NCBI RefSeq assembly: GCF_003633755.1
Contig: NZ_RBIL01000001.1
Coordinates: forward strand, 2,465,426-2,529,425
Reading direction: 5' to 3'
DNA: 64,000 bases
Source of the DNA: Solirubrobacter pauli
GTDB taxonomy: Bacteria; Actinomycetota; Thermoleophilia; Solirubrobacterales; Solirubrobacteraceae
Shown: piece after piece, positions 41,463-49,221 of the stretch
Numbering within the stretch: position 1 is the stretch's first letter
Layout of the letters: every line of letters begins with the position of its first letter
Position numbers and translations under genes: made by a program
Notes under the pieces: generated by a model
Seen by the model: only the letters and a program-made list of their open reading frames with translations
Database searches by the model: none
What the model was told of the DNA's origin: nothing

Positions 41463-42650
41463 GTGGACGCCTCTCCTCTCGCCTGGGCCCTGACCCTGGC
41501 CGGCATCGTCGGCCTGCTCGCGTTCGACTTCGTCTTCCACGTGCGCAAGGCGCACGTGCCGACGTTGCGCGAGGCGGCGAGCTGGTCGGCCCTCTACGTC
41601 GGGATCGCGATCGCGTTCGGCGTCGGCGTGATGGTCATCGGCGGCACGACCATGGGCACGGAGTACTTCGCCGGCTACGTCACCGAGAAGGCGCTCTCGG
41701 TCGACAACCTGTTCGTCTTCCTGATCATCATGACCAGCTTCGCGGTGCCGCGCGCGGACCAGCAGAAGGTCCTGCTGTTCGGCATCGTGTTCTCGCTGAT
41801 CGCCCGCACCGGGTTCATCTTCCTCGGCGCGGCGCTGCTCAACTCGTTCGCCTGGGTCTTCTACGTGTTCGGGCTGATCCTGCTGATCACGGCCGGCAAC
41901 ATGCTGCGCCCGAGCTCCTCGGAGAGCGAGTCGAGCGACAACATCGTCGTCCGCGTTGCCCGTCGCCTGTTCCCGACCACGAGCGAGTACGACGGCGACA
42001 GGCTGTTCACGGTGGTCGACGGCCGGCGCGTGCTGACGCCGATGCTGCTGGTGATGGTCGCGATCGGCGGCACCGACATCCTGTTCGCGCTCGACTCGAT
42101 CCCGGCCATCTTCGGGCTCACCCAGAACACGTTCATCGTGTTCACCGCGACGGCCTTCTCCCTGCTCGGCCTGCGCCAGCTCTACTTCCTCATCGACGGC
42201 CTGCTCGACCGCCTGGTCTACCTCGGCTACGGGCTGGCGGCGATCCTCGGCTTCATCGGCGTCAAGCTCATCCTGCACGCCCTGCACGAGAACAACGTGC
42301 CGTTCATCAACGACGGCGAGCACGTGGAGGTGACCGAGATCAGCACCGGGCTGTCGCTGGTCGTGATCATCGGCGTGCTGGCGGTCACGGTCGCCGCGTC
42401 GCTGCTCAGCCGGTGGGGCCGCGCGCAGAACACGATCGCGGCGGCGCGCCGGCACGCCAAGGAGTACCTGGAGGTCGAGAAGACCGACACGGCGCACCGT
42501 GAGCGGATCTTCGCCGCCTTGTGCGCCGAGGAGGCGCAGCTGAAGCTGCTGCCCGAGAAGTACCGTCGCCGGATCCGCGAGGAAGAGCAGCTGATGGGCC
42601 TGCTGCGGCGCGCGCACGACGCGCACGCCGTCGAGACGGCACGGGCCTAG
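41463..42650 (+). CDS. TerC family membrane protein
   Basis: A 395-residue integral membrane protein with about nine helices and the two acidic TerC motifs: TEKALSVDNLFVFL and GGTDILFALDSIPAIF. The C-terminal 80 residues are a charged, helical cytoplasmic tail. TerC/Alx proteins export manganese or other cations and help metallate exported enzymes; with a secreted metalloprotease nearby this could matter, but zinc rather than manganese is expected there. The GTG start has no clear Shine-Dalgarno sequence. I see no yybP-ykoY-type manganese riboswitch, as only 39 bases lie before it. Confidence 0.94.
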   Translation: MDASPLAWALTLAGIVGLLAFDFVFHVRKAHVPTLREAASWSALYVGIAIAFGVGVMVIGGTTMGTEYFAGYVTEKALSVDNLFVFLIIMTSFAVPRADQQKVLLFGIVFSLIARTGFIFLGAALLNSFAWVFYVFGLILLITAGNMLRPSSSESESSDNIVVRVARRLFPTTSEYDGDRLFTVVDGRRVLTPMLLVMVAIGGTDILFALDSIPAIFGLTQNTFIVFTATAFSLLGLRQLYFLIDGLLDRLVYLGYGLAAILGFIGVKLILHALHENNVPFINDGEHVEVTEISTGLSLVVIIGVLAVTVAASLLSRWGRAQNTIAAARRHAKEYLEVEKTDTAHRERIFAALCAEEAQLKLLPEKYRRRIREEEQLMGLLRRAHDAHAVETARA

Positions 42651-43309
42651 TCGTCGAGCTGCGCGGCCAGCTCGGCGATCCGGGCCGCGTGCGCGGCCTC
42701 GCCGGCCGGCAGCACCCGCGTGACGAACAGCTCCACGAGCGCGGGGTCCAGCTGCGACCCCGCGACGAGGCCGAGCTCGTGCAGGGCGAGGTCCGCCGGC
42801 AGCGCCAGCCGGTAGCCGTCGGGCGCCGTGAGCGTGTCGTAGACCTCCGCGACGGCCAGGATCCGCCCGGACAGCGGGATCCACTCGCCGGCGAGCCCGT
42901 TGGGATAGCCGTCGCCGTCGTAGCGCTCGTGGTGGGACAGCACGGCCTCGGCGACCGCACGCATCCCCGGCAGGCGCAGCATCAACCGGACGCCGTCGAC
43001 GGGATGGCGCTCGACGAGCTCCCGCTCGCCCGGCTCCAGCTCACGGCGCTCGAACAGCAGGTGGTCGCGGAAGGCCAGCGTGCCGAGGTCGTGCAGGAGG
43101 CCGGCGGTGCGCACCACGGTCCGCTCCTCCGCCGTCAGTCCCGCGGCGCGCGCGAGCTCGCCGGCGTAGTGGGAGACCGCGGCCGCGTGCCGCCCCGCGG
43201 CGGGCACGCGCTGGGTGAGCATCGCGAGCAGCACCCCGGCCACCGGGTCCAGCTGCGGCAGCGGCTCCCGGGTGGTCTTGTCCCGTTTGAGCGTCCAGAT
43301 CGTCGGCAT
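42647..43309 (-). CDS. Stand-alone HD-GYP domain protein
   Basis: A 220-residue cytoplasmic protein consisting mostly of an HD-GYP domain: LLHDLG (HD), HPVDG, SHHERYDGDGYPNGLAG (the HHExxDGxGYP signature) and VAEVYDTLT. Such domains hydrolyse cyclic di-GMP or cGAMP with a di- or tri-iron centre. There is no receiver or PAS sensor, and the ~40 N-terminal residues are unassigned. The 3' end overlaps TerC by four bases. A degenerate GGDEF protein occurs 13 kb away, but no intact cyclase is in the window. Confidence 0.9.
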   Translation of the reverse strand: MPTIWTLKRDKTTREPLPQLDPVAGVLLAMLTQRVPAAGRHAAAVSHYAGELARAAGLTAEERTVVRTAGLLHDLGTLAFRDHLLFERRELEPGERELVERHPVDGVRLMLRLPGMRAVAEAVLSHHERYDGDGYPNGLAGEWIPLSGRILAVAEVYDTLTAPDGYRLALPADLALHELGLVAGSQLDPALVELFVTRVLPAGEAAHAARIAELAAQLDD

Positions 43310-43362
43310 TCACCTGGAAGAGTCCGGCGCGAGCGTCGCTGATACCTGAATATGGTGAAGCC

Positions 43363-44004
43363 GTGCACGCGGTCCGCGCACTCCTCATCGTCGTGTGCGC
43401 GTTCGTGGTCGGCAGCGGCATCGCCGCGATCCCGTACTGGGAGAACGACCCGTGCAGCGGCTTCTACGTGGAGGTCGGGCCCGGGGTCACCTGGGTCACG
43501 CAGCTCGTCCCGTACGGCACCCGTTGCGAGCGCGAGGCCGCCGGCGGCTGGGAGACCGTGAATGGTCTCGTGCCGAGCACGGGCGAGTGGGCCGCATGGT
43601 TGGCGGTCACGACGGTGGTGCTCGCGGCGGCGTGGCGGTGGCGGCGCTTCGCGTCCGCGCGCGGCGCGGCCCTCGCTACGGCGGTTCTCGGCGTGTTCGG
43701 CCTCGTCGCGCACCAGGCCGAAGGCGTCGTCGCGCTGATGGGCGCGGTCGTCCTCGGCGCACCGGTCGTGCTGGCGGGCGACCGCCTGCTGCGGCCGGCG
43801 GCGGGCTGGCCGGTCTCGCTCGTCCTGGGCGCGAGCCTGCCGCTCGTCGTGATGGCCGTGTGGTTCACCCCGGGCCTGATGGGCTACGAGGAGGTGGCCG
43901 CCGTGCTCGTCCTGCTCGCGGGCGCCGGGACGGCCGCCGCCGCGGAGTGGCTCGTGCCTAGGTTCGTCCGGTCGTCACGGTCATCCCCGCCGCGACCGGG
44001 GTGA
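43363..44004 (+). CDS. Predicted membrane protein of unknown function
   Basis: A 213-residue protein with a signal-like first helix (LLIVVCAFVVGSGIAAI), an extracytoplasmic loop with two cysteines (NDPCSGFY, GTRCERE) that may form a disulfide, then four to five more helices and a basic C-terminus. I do not recognise the family. The GTG start and weak upstream GGTGA are the best available. It is divergent from the HD-GYP gene and its end overlaps the convergent [2Fe-2S] gene by 47 bases, an unusually long convergent overlap; its last ~15 residues may therefore be unreliable. Confidence 0.7.
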   Translation: MHAVRALLIVVCAFVVGSGIAAIPYWENDPCSGFYVEVGPGVTWVTQLVPYGTRCEREAAGGWETVNGLVPSTGEWAAWLAVTTVVLAAAWRWRRFASARGAALATAVLGVFGLVAHQAEGVVALMGAVVLGAPVVLAGDRLLRPAAGWPVSLVLGASLPLVVMAVWFTPGLMGYEEVAAVLVLLAGAGTAAAAEWLVPRFVRSSRSSPPRPG

Positions 44005-44197
44005 CGCACGCGCGGGCGACCGCGCCGTCGACGACGACGCGGCACTCCTGGCAGACGCCGATGCCGCAGAAGAGGCCGCGGGGCGTGCCGGAAGGGGAGT
44101 TGCGCAGGGCCACGCGGCCCGCGGTCAGCAGCACCGCGGCCAGGGACTGACCGGCCGGCGCCTGCAGCGCCGTGCCGTCCACGGTGAGCTCGATCAC
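43958..44197 (-). CDS. Small [2Fe-2S] protein, D-hydroxyproline/opine dehydrogenase gamma subunit
   Basis: A 79-residue ferredoxin-fold protein with the four ligands Cys44, Cys49, Cys52 and Cys64 (FCGIGVCQECRV then ARACVTP), the HcnA/OoxX-type pattern. It starts in a four-base overlap with the DAO-type gene, so the two are made together. In heteromeric D-hydroxyproline dehydrogenases (LhpB/E/F type) and opine oxidases such a small subunit passes electrons between the flavoproteins. The third partner is at 40059. Confidence 0.9.
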   Translation of the reverse strand: MIELTVDGTALQAPAGQSLAAVLLTAGRVALRNSPSGTPRGLFCGIGVCQECRVVVDGAVARACVTPVAAGMTVTTGRT

Positions 44198-45360
44198 GTC
44201 GCCGCCAGCTCCACCGGGGCGAAGCGGTCCGGCGAGTACCAGGACAGCGGGACCTGGGTGCCGGAGCCGGTGTACCAGTCGGCGACGAGCTCGCCGGTCG
44301 CGGGCGCGAGGCCGATGCCGGCGCCCTCGTGGCCGGTCGCCACGCAGATGTTGCTCGCTTCGGCGAAGGGGCCGATGATCGGGATGTGGTCCGGCGTCAG
44401 CGGGCGCAGGCCGGCGTACACGCGCAGCGCGCGCGCCTCACGCAGGATCGGGAAGAAGCGGGCCGCGCGAGCGGCGATCGCGCCGGCGACGGAGATGTCG
44501 ACCTCGCGGTCGAAGCCGACCTGCTGGCGGGAGGAGCCGAGCAGCGCGGTGCCCGAGCCCGTCGACTCGACGACCATGGCGATCGCCAGCGCGGCGTCGT
44601 TGCCACCCTCGACGGCGGCGACGTAGCCGGCCTCGCTGAGCTTGCGGCGGAACACGACGGGCGAGCGCTCGAGCACGACGATCTGGCCCTTGCGCGGCTC
44701 CACCGGGACGTGCAGGCCGCAGTCCTGCAGCAGCTGGCGCGTCCAGACGCCGGCGGCGATCACCACCGCGCCGGCGGGGACGAAGCCGTTGGCGGTCTCG
44801 ACGCCGGTCGCGCGACCGGACGGGTCGCGGACGATCCGGCGGATCTCGGTGTCCAGCTGCAGCTCGGCGCCGAGCGCGACGGCCGCGCGGACGAGCGCGG
44901 CGGTGGCGAGCCGGGGCTCGAGCTGGGCGTCGCCGGTGTAGAGGACGCCGCCCGGGAGGTCGTGGGCGGAGTGCGGCTCCTCGCGGCGCAGCCCGTCCGC
45001 GTCGAGCACCTCGCCGTGCACGCCGAGGCCGGCGAGCACCTGGGCGCGCTCGGCCGAGGCGATCATCTCCGCCTCGGTCTCGGCGACGACGACGCTGCCC
45101 TTGCGGTCGTACTCGAAGTCGTCCGGTAGGCGCTCGGCCAGCGACTGCCACAGCTCCGCGGAGCGCAGCGCCAGCGGCAGCTCGCGCTCGAGCTCCTTGT
45201 CCCAGGCGAGGACGTTGCCCTCGCACGCGCCGGAGCTCCCGGACGCGACGTACGCGCGGTCCAGGATGCGCACGCGGACGCCGGCGGCGGCCAGGTGGTA
45301 GGCGCAGGCCGCGCCGACGACCCCCGCGCCCACCACGACGACGTCGGGGCTGCTGGACAT
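44194..45360 (-). CDS. DAO-family FAD oxidoreductase, probable cis-4-hydroxy-D-proline dehydrogenase catalytic subunit
   Basis: A 388-residue flavoprotein. The FAD motif is VVVGAGVVGAACAYHLAAAG near the start, followed by SGSSGACEGNVLAWDKE (flavin loop), and ends with GLRPLTPDHIPIIGP and GHEGAGIGLAPATGEL, typical of DadA/sarcosine oxidase beta-type enzymes. It oxidises a D- or N-alkyl amino acid at the C-N bond. Its four-base overlap with a small [2Fe-2S] gene, and the epimerase and deaminase in the same region, favour cis-4-hydroxy-D-proline as substrate; D-amino acids, sarcosine or opines are alternatives. A -10-like TAGGCT lies six bases before the ATG. Confidence 0.88.
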   Translation of the reverse strand: MSSSPDVVVVGAGVVGAACAYHLAAAGVRVRILDRAYVASGSSGACEGNVLAWDKELERELPLALRSAELWQSLAERLPDDFEYDRKGSVVVAETEAEMIASAERAQVLAGLGVHGEVLDADGLRREEPHSAHDLPGGVLYTGDAQLEPRLATAALVRAAVALGAELQLDTEIRRIVRDPSGRATGVETANGFVPAGAVVIAAGVWTRQLLQDCGLHVPVEPRKGQIVVLERSPVVFRRKLSEAGYVAAVEGGNDAALAIAMVVESTGSGTALLGSSRQQVGFDREVDISVAGAIAARAARFFPILREARALRVYAGLRPLTPDHIPIIGPFAEASNICVATGHEGAGIGLAPATGELVADWYTGSGTQVPLSWYSPDRFAPVELAAT

Positions 45361-45366
45361 GACGCG

Positions 45367-45372
45367 AGCCTA
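45367..45372 (-). promoter_or_regulatory. -10 element of the DAO-type operon
   Basis: TAGGCT on the minus strand, six bases before the ATG at 45360; no Shine-Dalgarno sequence. The transcript is probably leaderless. Confidence 0.45.
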
Positions 45373-45436
45373 GGGGGAAGGTGGGGTCACAGCCACCATC
45401 CCAACGTCCAAGAATGCGGCGAACGCCTGCGAGGAA

Positions 45437-45444
45437 TGTCGAAA
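45437..45444 (-). promoter_or_regulatory. TTTCGACA motif upstream of the DAO-type operon
   Basis: TTTCGACA on the minus strand, 76 bases before the ATG. Identical to the motif before the oligopeptide importer; a further TTCGACA is at 45490-45496 on the plus strand. The rest of this 247-base gap holds no gene I would support. Confidence 0.3.
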
Positions 45445-45581
45445 CGGAGCCGGTGTCTTAGACATTCGCCTGAAAGCCGCCCGAACGAGTTCGACAGATC
45501 GTCGTTGTGCACGGTCGCGGCGCCGGACGAGAATGCGCGCAAGGGACCTAGGGTCCGTGAGGGGTGTGTGCAAAGCGGTGG

Positions 45582-45606
45582 GGCCGGTTGCGGAGGGGCA
45601 CCGGCC
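45582..45606 (-). terminator. Hairpin after the aldehyde-dehydrogenase-like gene
   Basis: Seven-bp arms GGCCGGT / ACCGGCC around an 11-base loop, one base after the TGA stop at 45608-45610 on the minus strand. Confidence 0.5.
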
Positions 45607-45607
45607 T

Positions 45608-46861
45608 TCACCGTTCCTTCTTGCGTGCCGCGCGTGCCAACGCGCTCGCCGTCGCCTTCAGCGCCGGCCACCGATGCGCTTCCCGCCCGTGGCGGACCTC
45701 GGCCAACGTCCGCTGCGCCGCCAGCAGGTCCTGATCCGCGGGCAGCCGCGGCGTGCCGGGCGCCCACGCCGCGCGCCACTCCAGCTGCCGCGGCACGACA
45801 TGACGCGCGATCCGCGTGGGCACCGCGGTCGTGGCGATCCCGTGCCGCCCGACCCACGTCGCGGGCGACGGCAGCCGCCGCGAGATCCGCTCGCCCTTGG
45901 CCAGGTCCTGCGCCCACACGGACACGGGCGCGTCCCGCGCGTGGGCGACGGCGAGCTCGATCGCCTCCTCGCTGCCTGCCGCCTCGACGACGACCAGCGT
46001 CGGCGCGTCGGGCGGGGAGAGGAACCGCTCGTCGTCCGCGTCGACGACGAGGACCGTGGGGCACGGCGGGTCCGCGGCGCTCTCGCCGCCGGCGGGCGGC
46101 GTCCACGCGATGTCCGTCTCCGCGGCGCGCGGGTCGCCCACGCGCAGCGCGCTCGCGGCCTCCTCCAGCGCGGGCACCAGGCCGGGCACGGCGTCGCGGA
46201 CCATCACGAGCCGGCCGGCGGCGGCCGGGTGGCGCCCGAAGCCCGCCCACACCGCGGCCTCCACCACGCGCTCGCGCGGCGCGCCCGCGAGCACGAGCAG
46301 CATGCCGCGGCGGCCCGGGCGGGGCAGGTCCACGACCCGGTGGCAGACCGCATCGAGGTCGGCGTCCTCGGGCGCGACCGTCAGCAGCTCGCCGGGGATG
46401 CCCGCGCGCAGGAAGATCGCCCGCAGCCGCGGCACGACCGCCGCGAGCACGACGGCGTTGCCGGCCAGCAGCGCGGCGGCGGCCTCGAGCGCCGGCTCGG
46501 CGAACGGCGACGCGGACGGTCCGCGCACGCCCACCAGGCCGACCGGCGCCTGCAGGACCCGGGTCGAGCGGCCGAGCAGCAGCGTGCTGCGTGGGGTCAG
46601 CCGGGTGTCGGCCAAGGCGCGCGGACCGTCGTCGGCCAGCGCCCGCAGGCCGCGCGCGGCCGGCAGCAGGTCGGAGACGAGCAGCTGGGAGCGCGGCCAG
46701 CCGGTCTCCTCGGCCAGCCGGGGCGCGAGCTCGTCCAGCTCGTCGAGCAGCGCGACCGACGCGCGCCGGATGTACCGGGCCCGGGCGGCCACGGGCAGCA
46801 GCGCCCACAGCGGATGCGCCCGCCGCGCCGCCTCGATCTCCGCGCTAAGCGTCGCGGCCAC
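45608..46861 (-). CDS. Aldehyde-dehydrogenase-fold protein lacking catalytic residues
   Basis: A 417-residue protein, shorter than ordinary ALDH (about 480-500). The order of secondary elements and signatures such as QAPVGLVGVRGPSASPF, EAAVWAGFGRHP and LRVGDPRAAETDIAW match the family. The two key motifs have decayed: the LELGGK glutamate site reads LLVLAGA and the GQxC cysteine site reads AAAGRLV, so neither the catalytic Glu nor the Cys is present. It overlaps rarA by 17 bases. It cannot be the 2-oxoglutarate semialdehyde dehydrogenase of the hydroxyproline route; a structural, NAD-binding or acyl-reductase-like role is possible. Confidence 0.8.
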   Translation of the reverse strand: MAATLSAEIEAARRAHPLWALLPVAARARYIRRASVALLDELDELAPRLAEETGWPRSQLLVSDLLPAARGLRALADDGPRALADTRLTPRSTLLLGRSTRVLQAPVGLVGVRGPSASPFAEPALEAAAALLAGNAVVLAAVVPRLRAIFLRAGIPGELLTVAPEDADLDAVCHRVVDLPRPGRRGMLLVLAGAPRERVVEAAVWAGFGRHPAAAGRLVMVRDAVPGLVPALEEAASALRVGDPRAAETDIAWTPPAGGESAADPPCPTVLVVDADDERFLSPPDAPTLVVVEAAGSEEAIELAVAHARDAPVSVWAQDLAKGERISRRLPSPATWVGRHGIATTAVPTRIARHVVPRQLEWRAAWAPGTPRLPADQDLLAAQRTLAEVRHGREAHRWPALKATASALARAARKKER

Positions 46862-48161
46862 GGGCGTTCCGGATCCGCTTCAGGCGCTCGGCCAGCTCGG
46901 GCTCGGCGTCGCCCGGGTCGAAGAAGCGCACGTGCTCACGGCCCTCGGGCAGGTGCTCCTGGTCGTTGACGTGGCCCGGGTGGTCGTGCGGGTAGTCGTA
47001 GCCGATGCCGCGGCCGAGCTTCTTCGCGGCCGGGTATGCGGCGGTCCGCAGCGCGGTCGGCGGGATCTTCGCCCCGTGCTCTTTGATCTCCGCCCGCGCG
47101 CGTCCGAAGGCCGTGCCGGCGACGTTGGACTTGGGCGCCATCGCCAGGTAGATCGTCGCCTGCGAGAGCGCGTAGGTGCACTCCGGCAGCCCGACGTGCT
47201 CGACCGCCTGCGCGGCGGCGACCGCGACGCTCAGCGCCTGCGGGTCCGCGTTGCCGACGTCCTCCGACGCCAGCACGATGATCCGCCGCGCGATGTAGCG
47301 CGGGTCCTCGCCGCCCTCGATCATCGCCGCCAGGTAGTAGAGCCCGGCGTCGGGGTCGGACCCGCGCACGGACTTGATGAACGCGCTGATGTAGTCGTAG
47401 TGCTGGTCGCCGGCCTTGTCGTAGCGCAGGGCCTTGCGCTGCATCGCGTCCTCGGCGTCGGCGAGCGTCACGGGCTCGCCGGTCCGCGCGGCGGTGTCCA
47501 GCGCCAGCTCTAGCGCGTTCAGCGAGGACCGCGCGTCCCCCGCCGAGCGCGAAGAGATGAACTCGATCACCTCGGTGGACACGCTGGCCCCCACCTCGTC
47601 GAGCGCGCGCCGCAGCAGGCCCGCGATGTCGTCGGGCGTCAGCTCCTGCAGCTCGTAGATCTGGGCGCGCGAGATGAGCGCGGAGTTGACCTCGAAGTAC
47701 GGGTTCTCGGTCGTCGCGCCGACCAGCACGACCAGCCCTTCCTCCACCGCCGGCAGCAGCGCGTCCTGCTGGGCCTTGTTGAAGCGGTGGATCTCGTCGA
47801 GGAAGAAGATCGTGTGCCGGCCCGAGCGCCGCCGCTCGCGCGCCCGCTCCATCACCTCGCGCACCTGCGCGCGCCCCGCCTCGACCGCCGACAGCTCCTC
47901 GAACGCCGCGTCGGCGTACTCGGCGAGCATCCGCGCGAGCGTCGTCTTGCCGGTGCCGGGCGGCCCGTAGAGGATCATCGAGTGCGGCTCGCCCGACTGG
48001 ATCGCGGTGCGCAGCGCGCTCGACGGGCCGAGCAGATGCGTCTGCCCCACGAACTGCTCGAGCGTCCGCGGCCGCATGCGCGCCGCCAGCGGCTGGTCGG
48101 CCGCCGCCTGTGAAGGACTCGTTGCCGGCGGCTCCTCGGGCAGGTCGAAGAGACTTCCCAT
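46845..48161 (-). CDS. rarA: Replication-associated recombination protein A
   Basis: A 438-residue AAA+ ATPase of the RarA/MgsA/WRNIP1 family. The short N-terminal MGSLFDLP resembles the clamp- or SSB-binding end of RarA; then Walker [16 protein letters not shown], Walker [19 protein letters not shown], sensor 1 GATTENPYF and the C-terminal tetramerisation region [19 protein letters not shown]. It acts at stalled replication forks. The start is 19 bases from the divergent chromate transporter gene. Confidence 0.96.
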   Translation of the reverse strand: MGSLFDLPEEPPATSPSQAAADQPLAARMRPRTLEQFVGQTHLLGPSSALRTAIQSGEPHSMILYGPPGTGKTTLARMLAEYADAAFEELSAVEAGRAQVREVMERARERRRSGRHTIFFLDEIHRFNKAQQDALLPAVEEGLVVLVGATTENPYFEVNSALISRAQIYELQELTPDDIAGLLRRALDEVGASVSTEVIEFISSRSAGDARSSLNALELALDTAARTGEPVTLADAEDAMQRKALRYDKAGDQHYDYISAFIKSVRGSDPDAGLYYLAAMIEGGEDPRYIARRIIVLASEDVGNADPQALSVAVAAAQAVEHVGLPECTYALSQATIYLAMAPKSNVAGTAFGRARAEIKEHGAKIPPTALRTAAYPAAKKLGRGIGYDYPHDHPGHVNDQEHLPEGREHVRFFDPGDAEPELAERLKRIRNARGRDA

Positions 48162-48165
48162 GCGC

Positions 48166-48173
48166 TAAGTATG
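48166..48173. promoter_or_regulatory. Overlapping divergent -10 elements (rarA / chromate transporter)
   Basis: TAAGTATG reads TAAGTA toward the transporter (nine bases before its GTG) and CATACT toward rarA (six bases before its ATG). The core AAGTATG recurs between the exonuclease and MaoC genes at 63423-63429. Confidence 0.5.
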
Positions 48174-48180
48174 CGGGCCG

Positions 48181-49221
48181 GTGGCCTCCGTCCCCCTCAC
48201 CACGGTGCTGCGCGAGTGGGGCCGCATCGGCGCCCTCGGCTTCGGCGGCCCGCCCGCCCACGTCGCGCTCTTGCGCGACCTCACGGTCGAGCGGCGCCAG
48301 TGGATCGACCAGCGCGAGTTCGAGGACGCGTTCGCCGCCTGCAACCTGCTGCCCGGCCCGGCCAGCACGCAGATGTCGATCTACTGCGCCCAGCGCGTCG
48401 CCGGGCGCACGGGCGCGCTGGTCGGCGGCCTCGCCTTCATCCTGCCGGGGCTCATCGTCTGCCTCGTGATCGCCGCCGTCGCCCTGCAGGGCACGCCGCC
48501 CGCCGCGGTCGACGCGTTCGGGATGGGCGCGGCGGCGGCGGTCGTCGCGGTCGTCGCGCAGGCCGGCCTGAAGCTGATCGACCCGCGCCGCGGACTCCCG
48601 TACGTGATCGCCGGCGTGCTTGGTGCCGCGCTGACCGGGCCGTACGTCGTCGCGATCCTGCTCGCCGCCGGCCTGTGCGAGCTCGGCCGCCACAAGTTGC
48701 TGAGCGTCGCCTGGCCGGCGCTGATCTGGCTCGCGGCGAAGGTCGGCGCGCTGTCGTACGGCGGCGGCTACGTGATCATCCCGCTGATGTACGGCGACGC
48801 CGTCGAGGCGCACGGCTGGCTCACCGAGCAGGCCTTCGCCAACGCGGTCGCGTACGGGCAGATCACGCCCGGCCCGGTCACGCACACGGTCGCGCTCGTC
48901 GGCTACGGCGCCGGCGGCCTCGCTCCGGCGCTCGTCGCCACCGCGGTGGCCTTCGCGCCCAGCTTCGCCTTCATCATGCTCGGCGCGCGCCACTTCGGCC
49001 GCCTGCGCACGAGCCCGAACGCGCGCGCGTTCCTCGACGGTGCCGGGCCGGCCGCCGCCGGAGCGATCCTCGGCGCGGCCGTGCCGCTCCTCACCGCGAT
49101 CGACGTGACGTGGCAGTGGTTCGTGCTCGCGGCCGCCGCCGTGGCGCTGTTGCTGCGCGTCCCGCCGCTCGCCGTGCTGGTCGGCGGCGCGTTGGCGGGC
49201 GTCGCCACTACGCTCTTCTAG
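48181..49221 (+). CDS. Chromate transporter (CHR family, two-domain)
   Basis: A 346-residue membrane protein with ten or so helices, formed by two homologous halves. Each half has the family motif: LGFGGPPAHVALLRD and NLLPGPASTQM in the first, ALSYGGGYVIIPLM and GQITPGPVTHTVALVGY in the second. CHR proteins export chromate or move sulfate. Starts at GTG without a Shine-Dalgarno sequence. The following M20 gene begins immediately after its stop, so the two are co-transcribed, although no functional link is clear. Confidence 0.94.
   Translation: MASVPLTTVLREWGRIGALGFGGPPAHVALLRDLTVERRQWIDQREFEDAFAACNLLPGPASTQMSIYCAQRVAGRTGALVGGLAFILPGLIVCLVIAAVALQGTPPAAVDAFGMGAAAAVVAVVAQAGLKLIDPRRGLPYVIAGVLGAALTGPYVVAILLAAGLCELGRHKLLSVAWPALIWLAAKVGALSYGGGYVIIPLMYGDAVEAHGWLTEQAFANAVAYGQITPGPVTHTVALVGYGAGGLAPALVATAVAFAPSFAFIMLGARHFGRLRTSPNARAFLDGAGPAAAGAILGAAVPLLTAIDVTWQWFVLAAAAVALLLRVPPLAVLVGGALAGVATTLF

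Noticed and set aside
45370-45573. A 67-codon minus-strand open frame in the gap before the DAO-type gene
   Set aside because: No ribosome site, no recognisable pattern, Arg-rich content, and it overlaps the likely promoter and TTTCGACA motif of the neighbouring operon.
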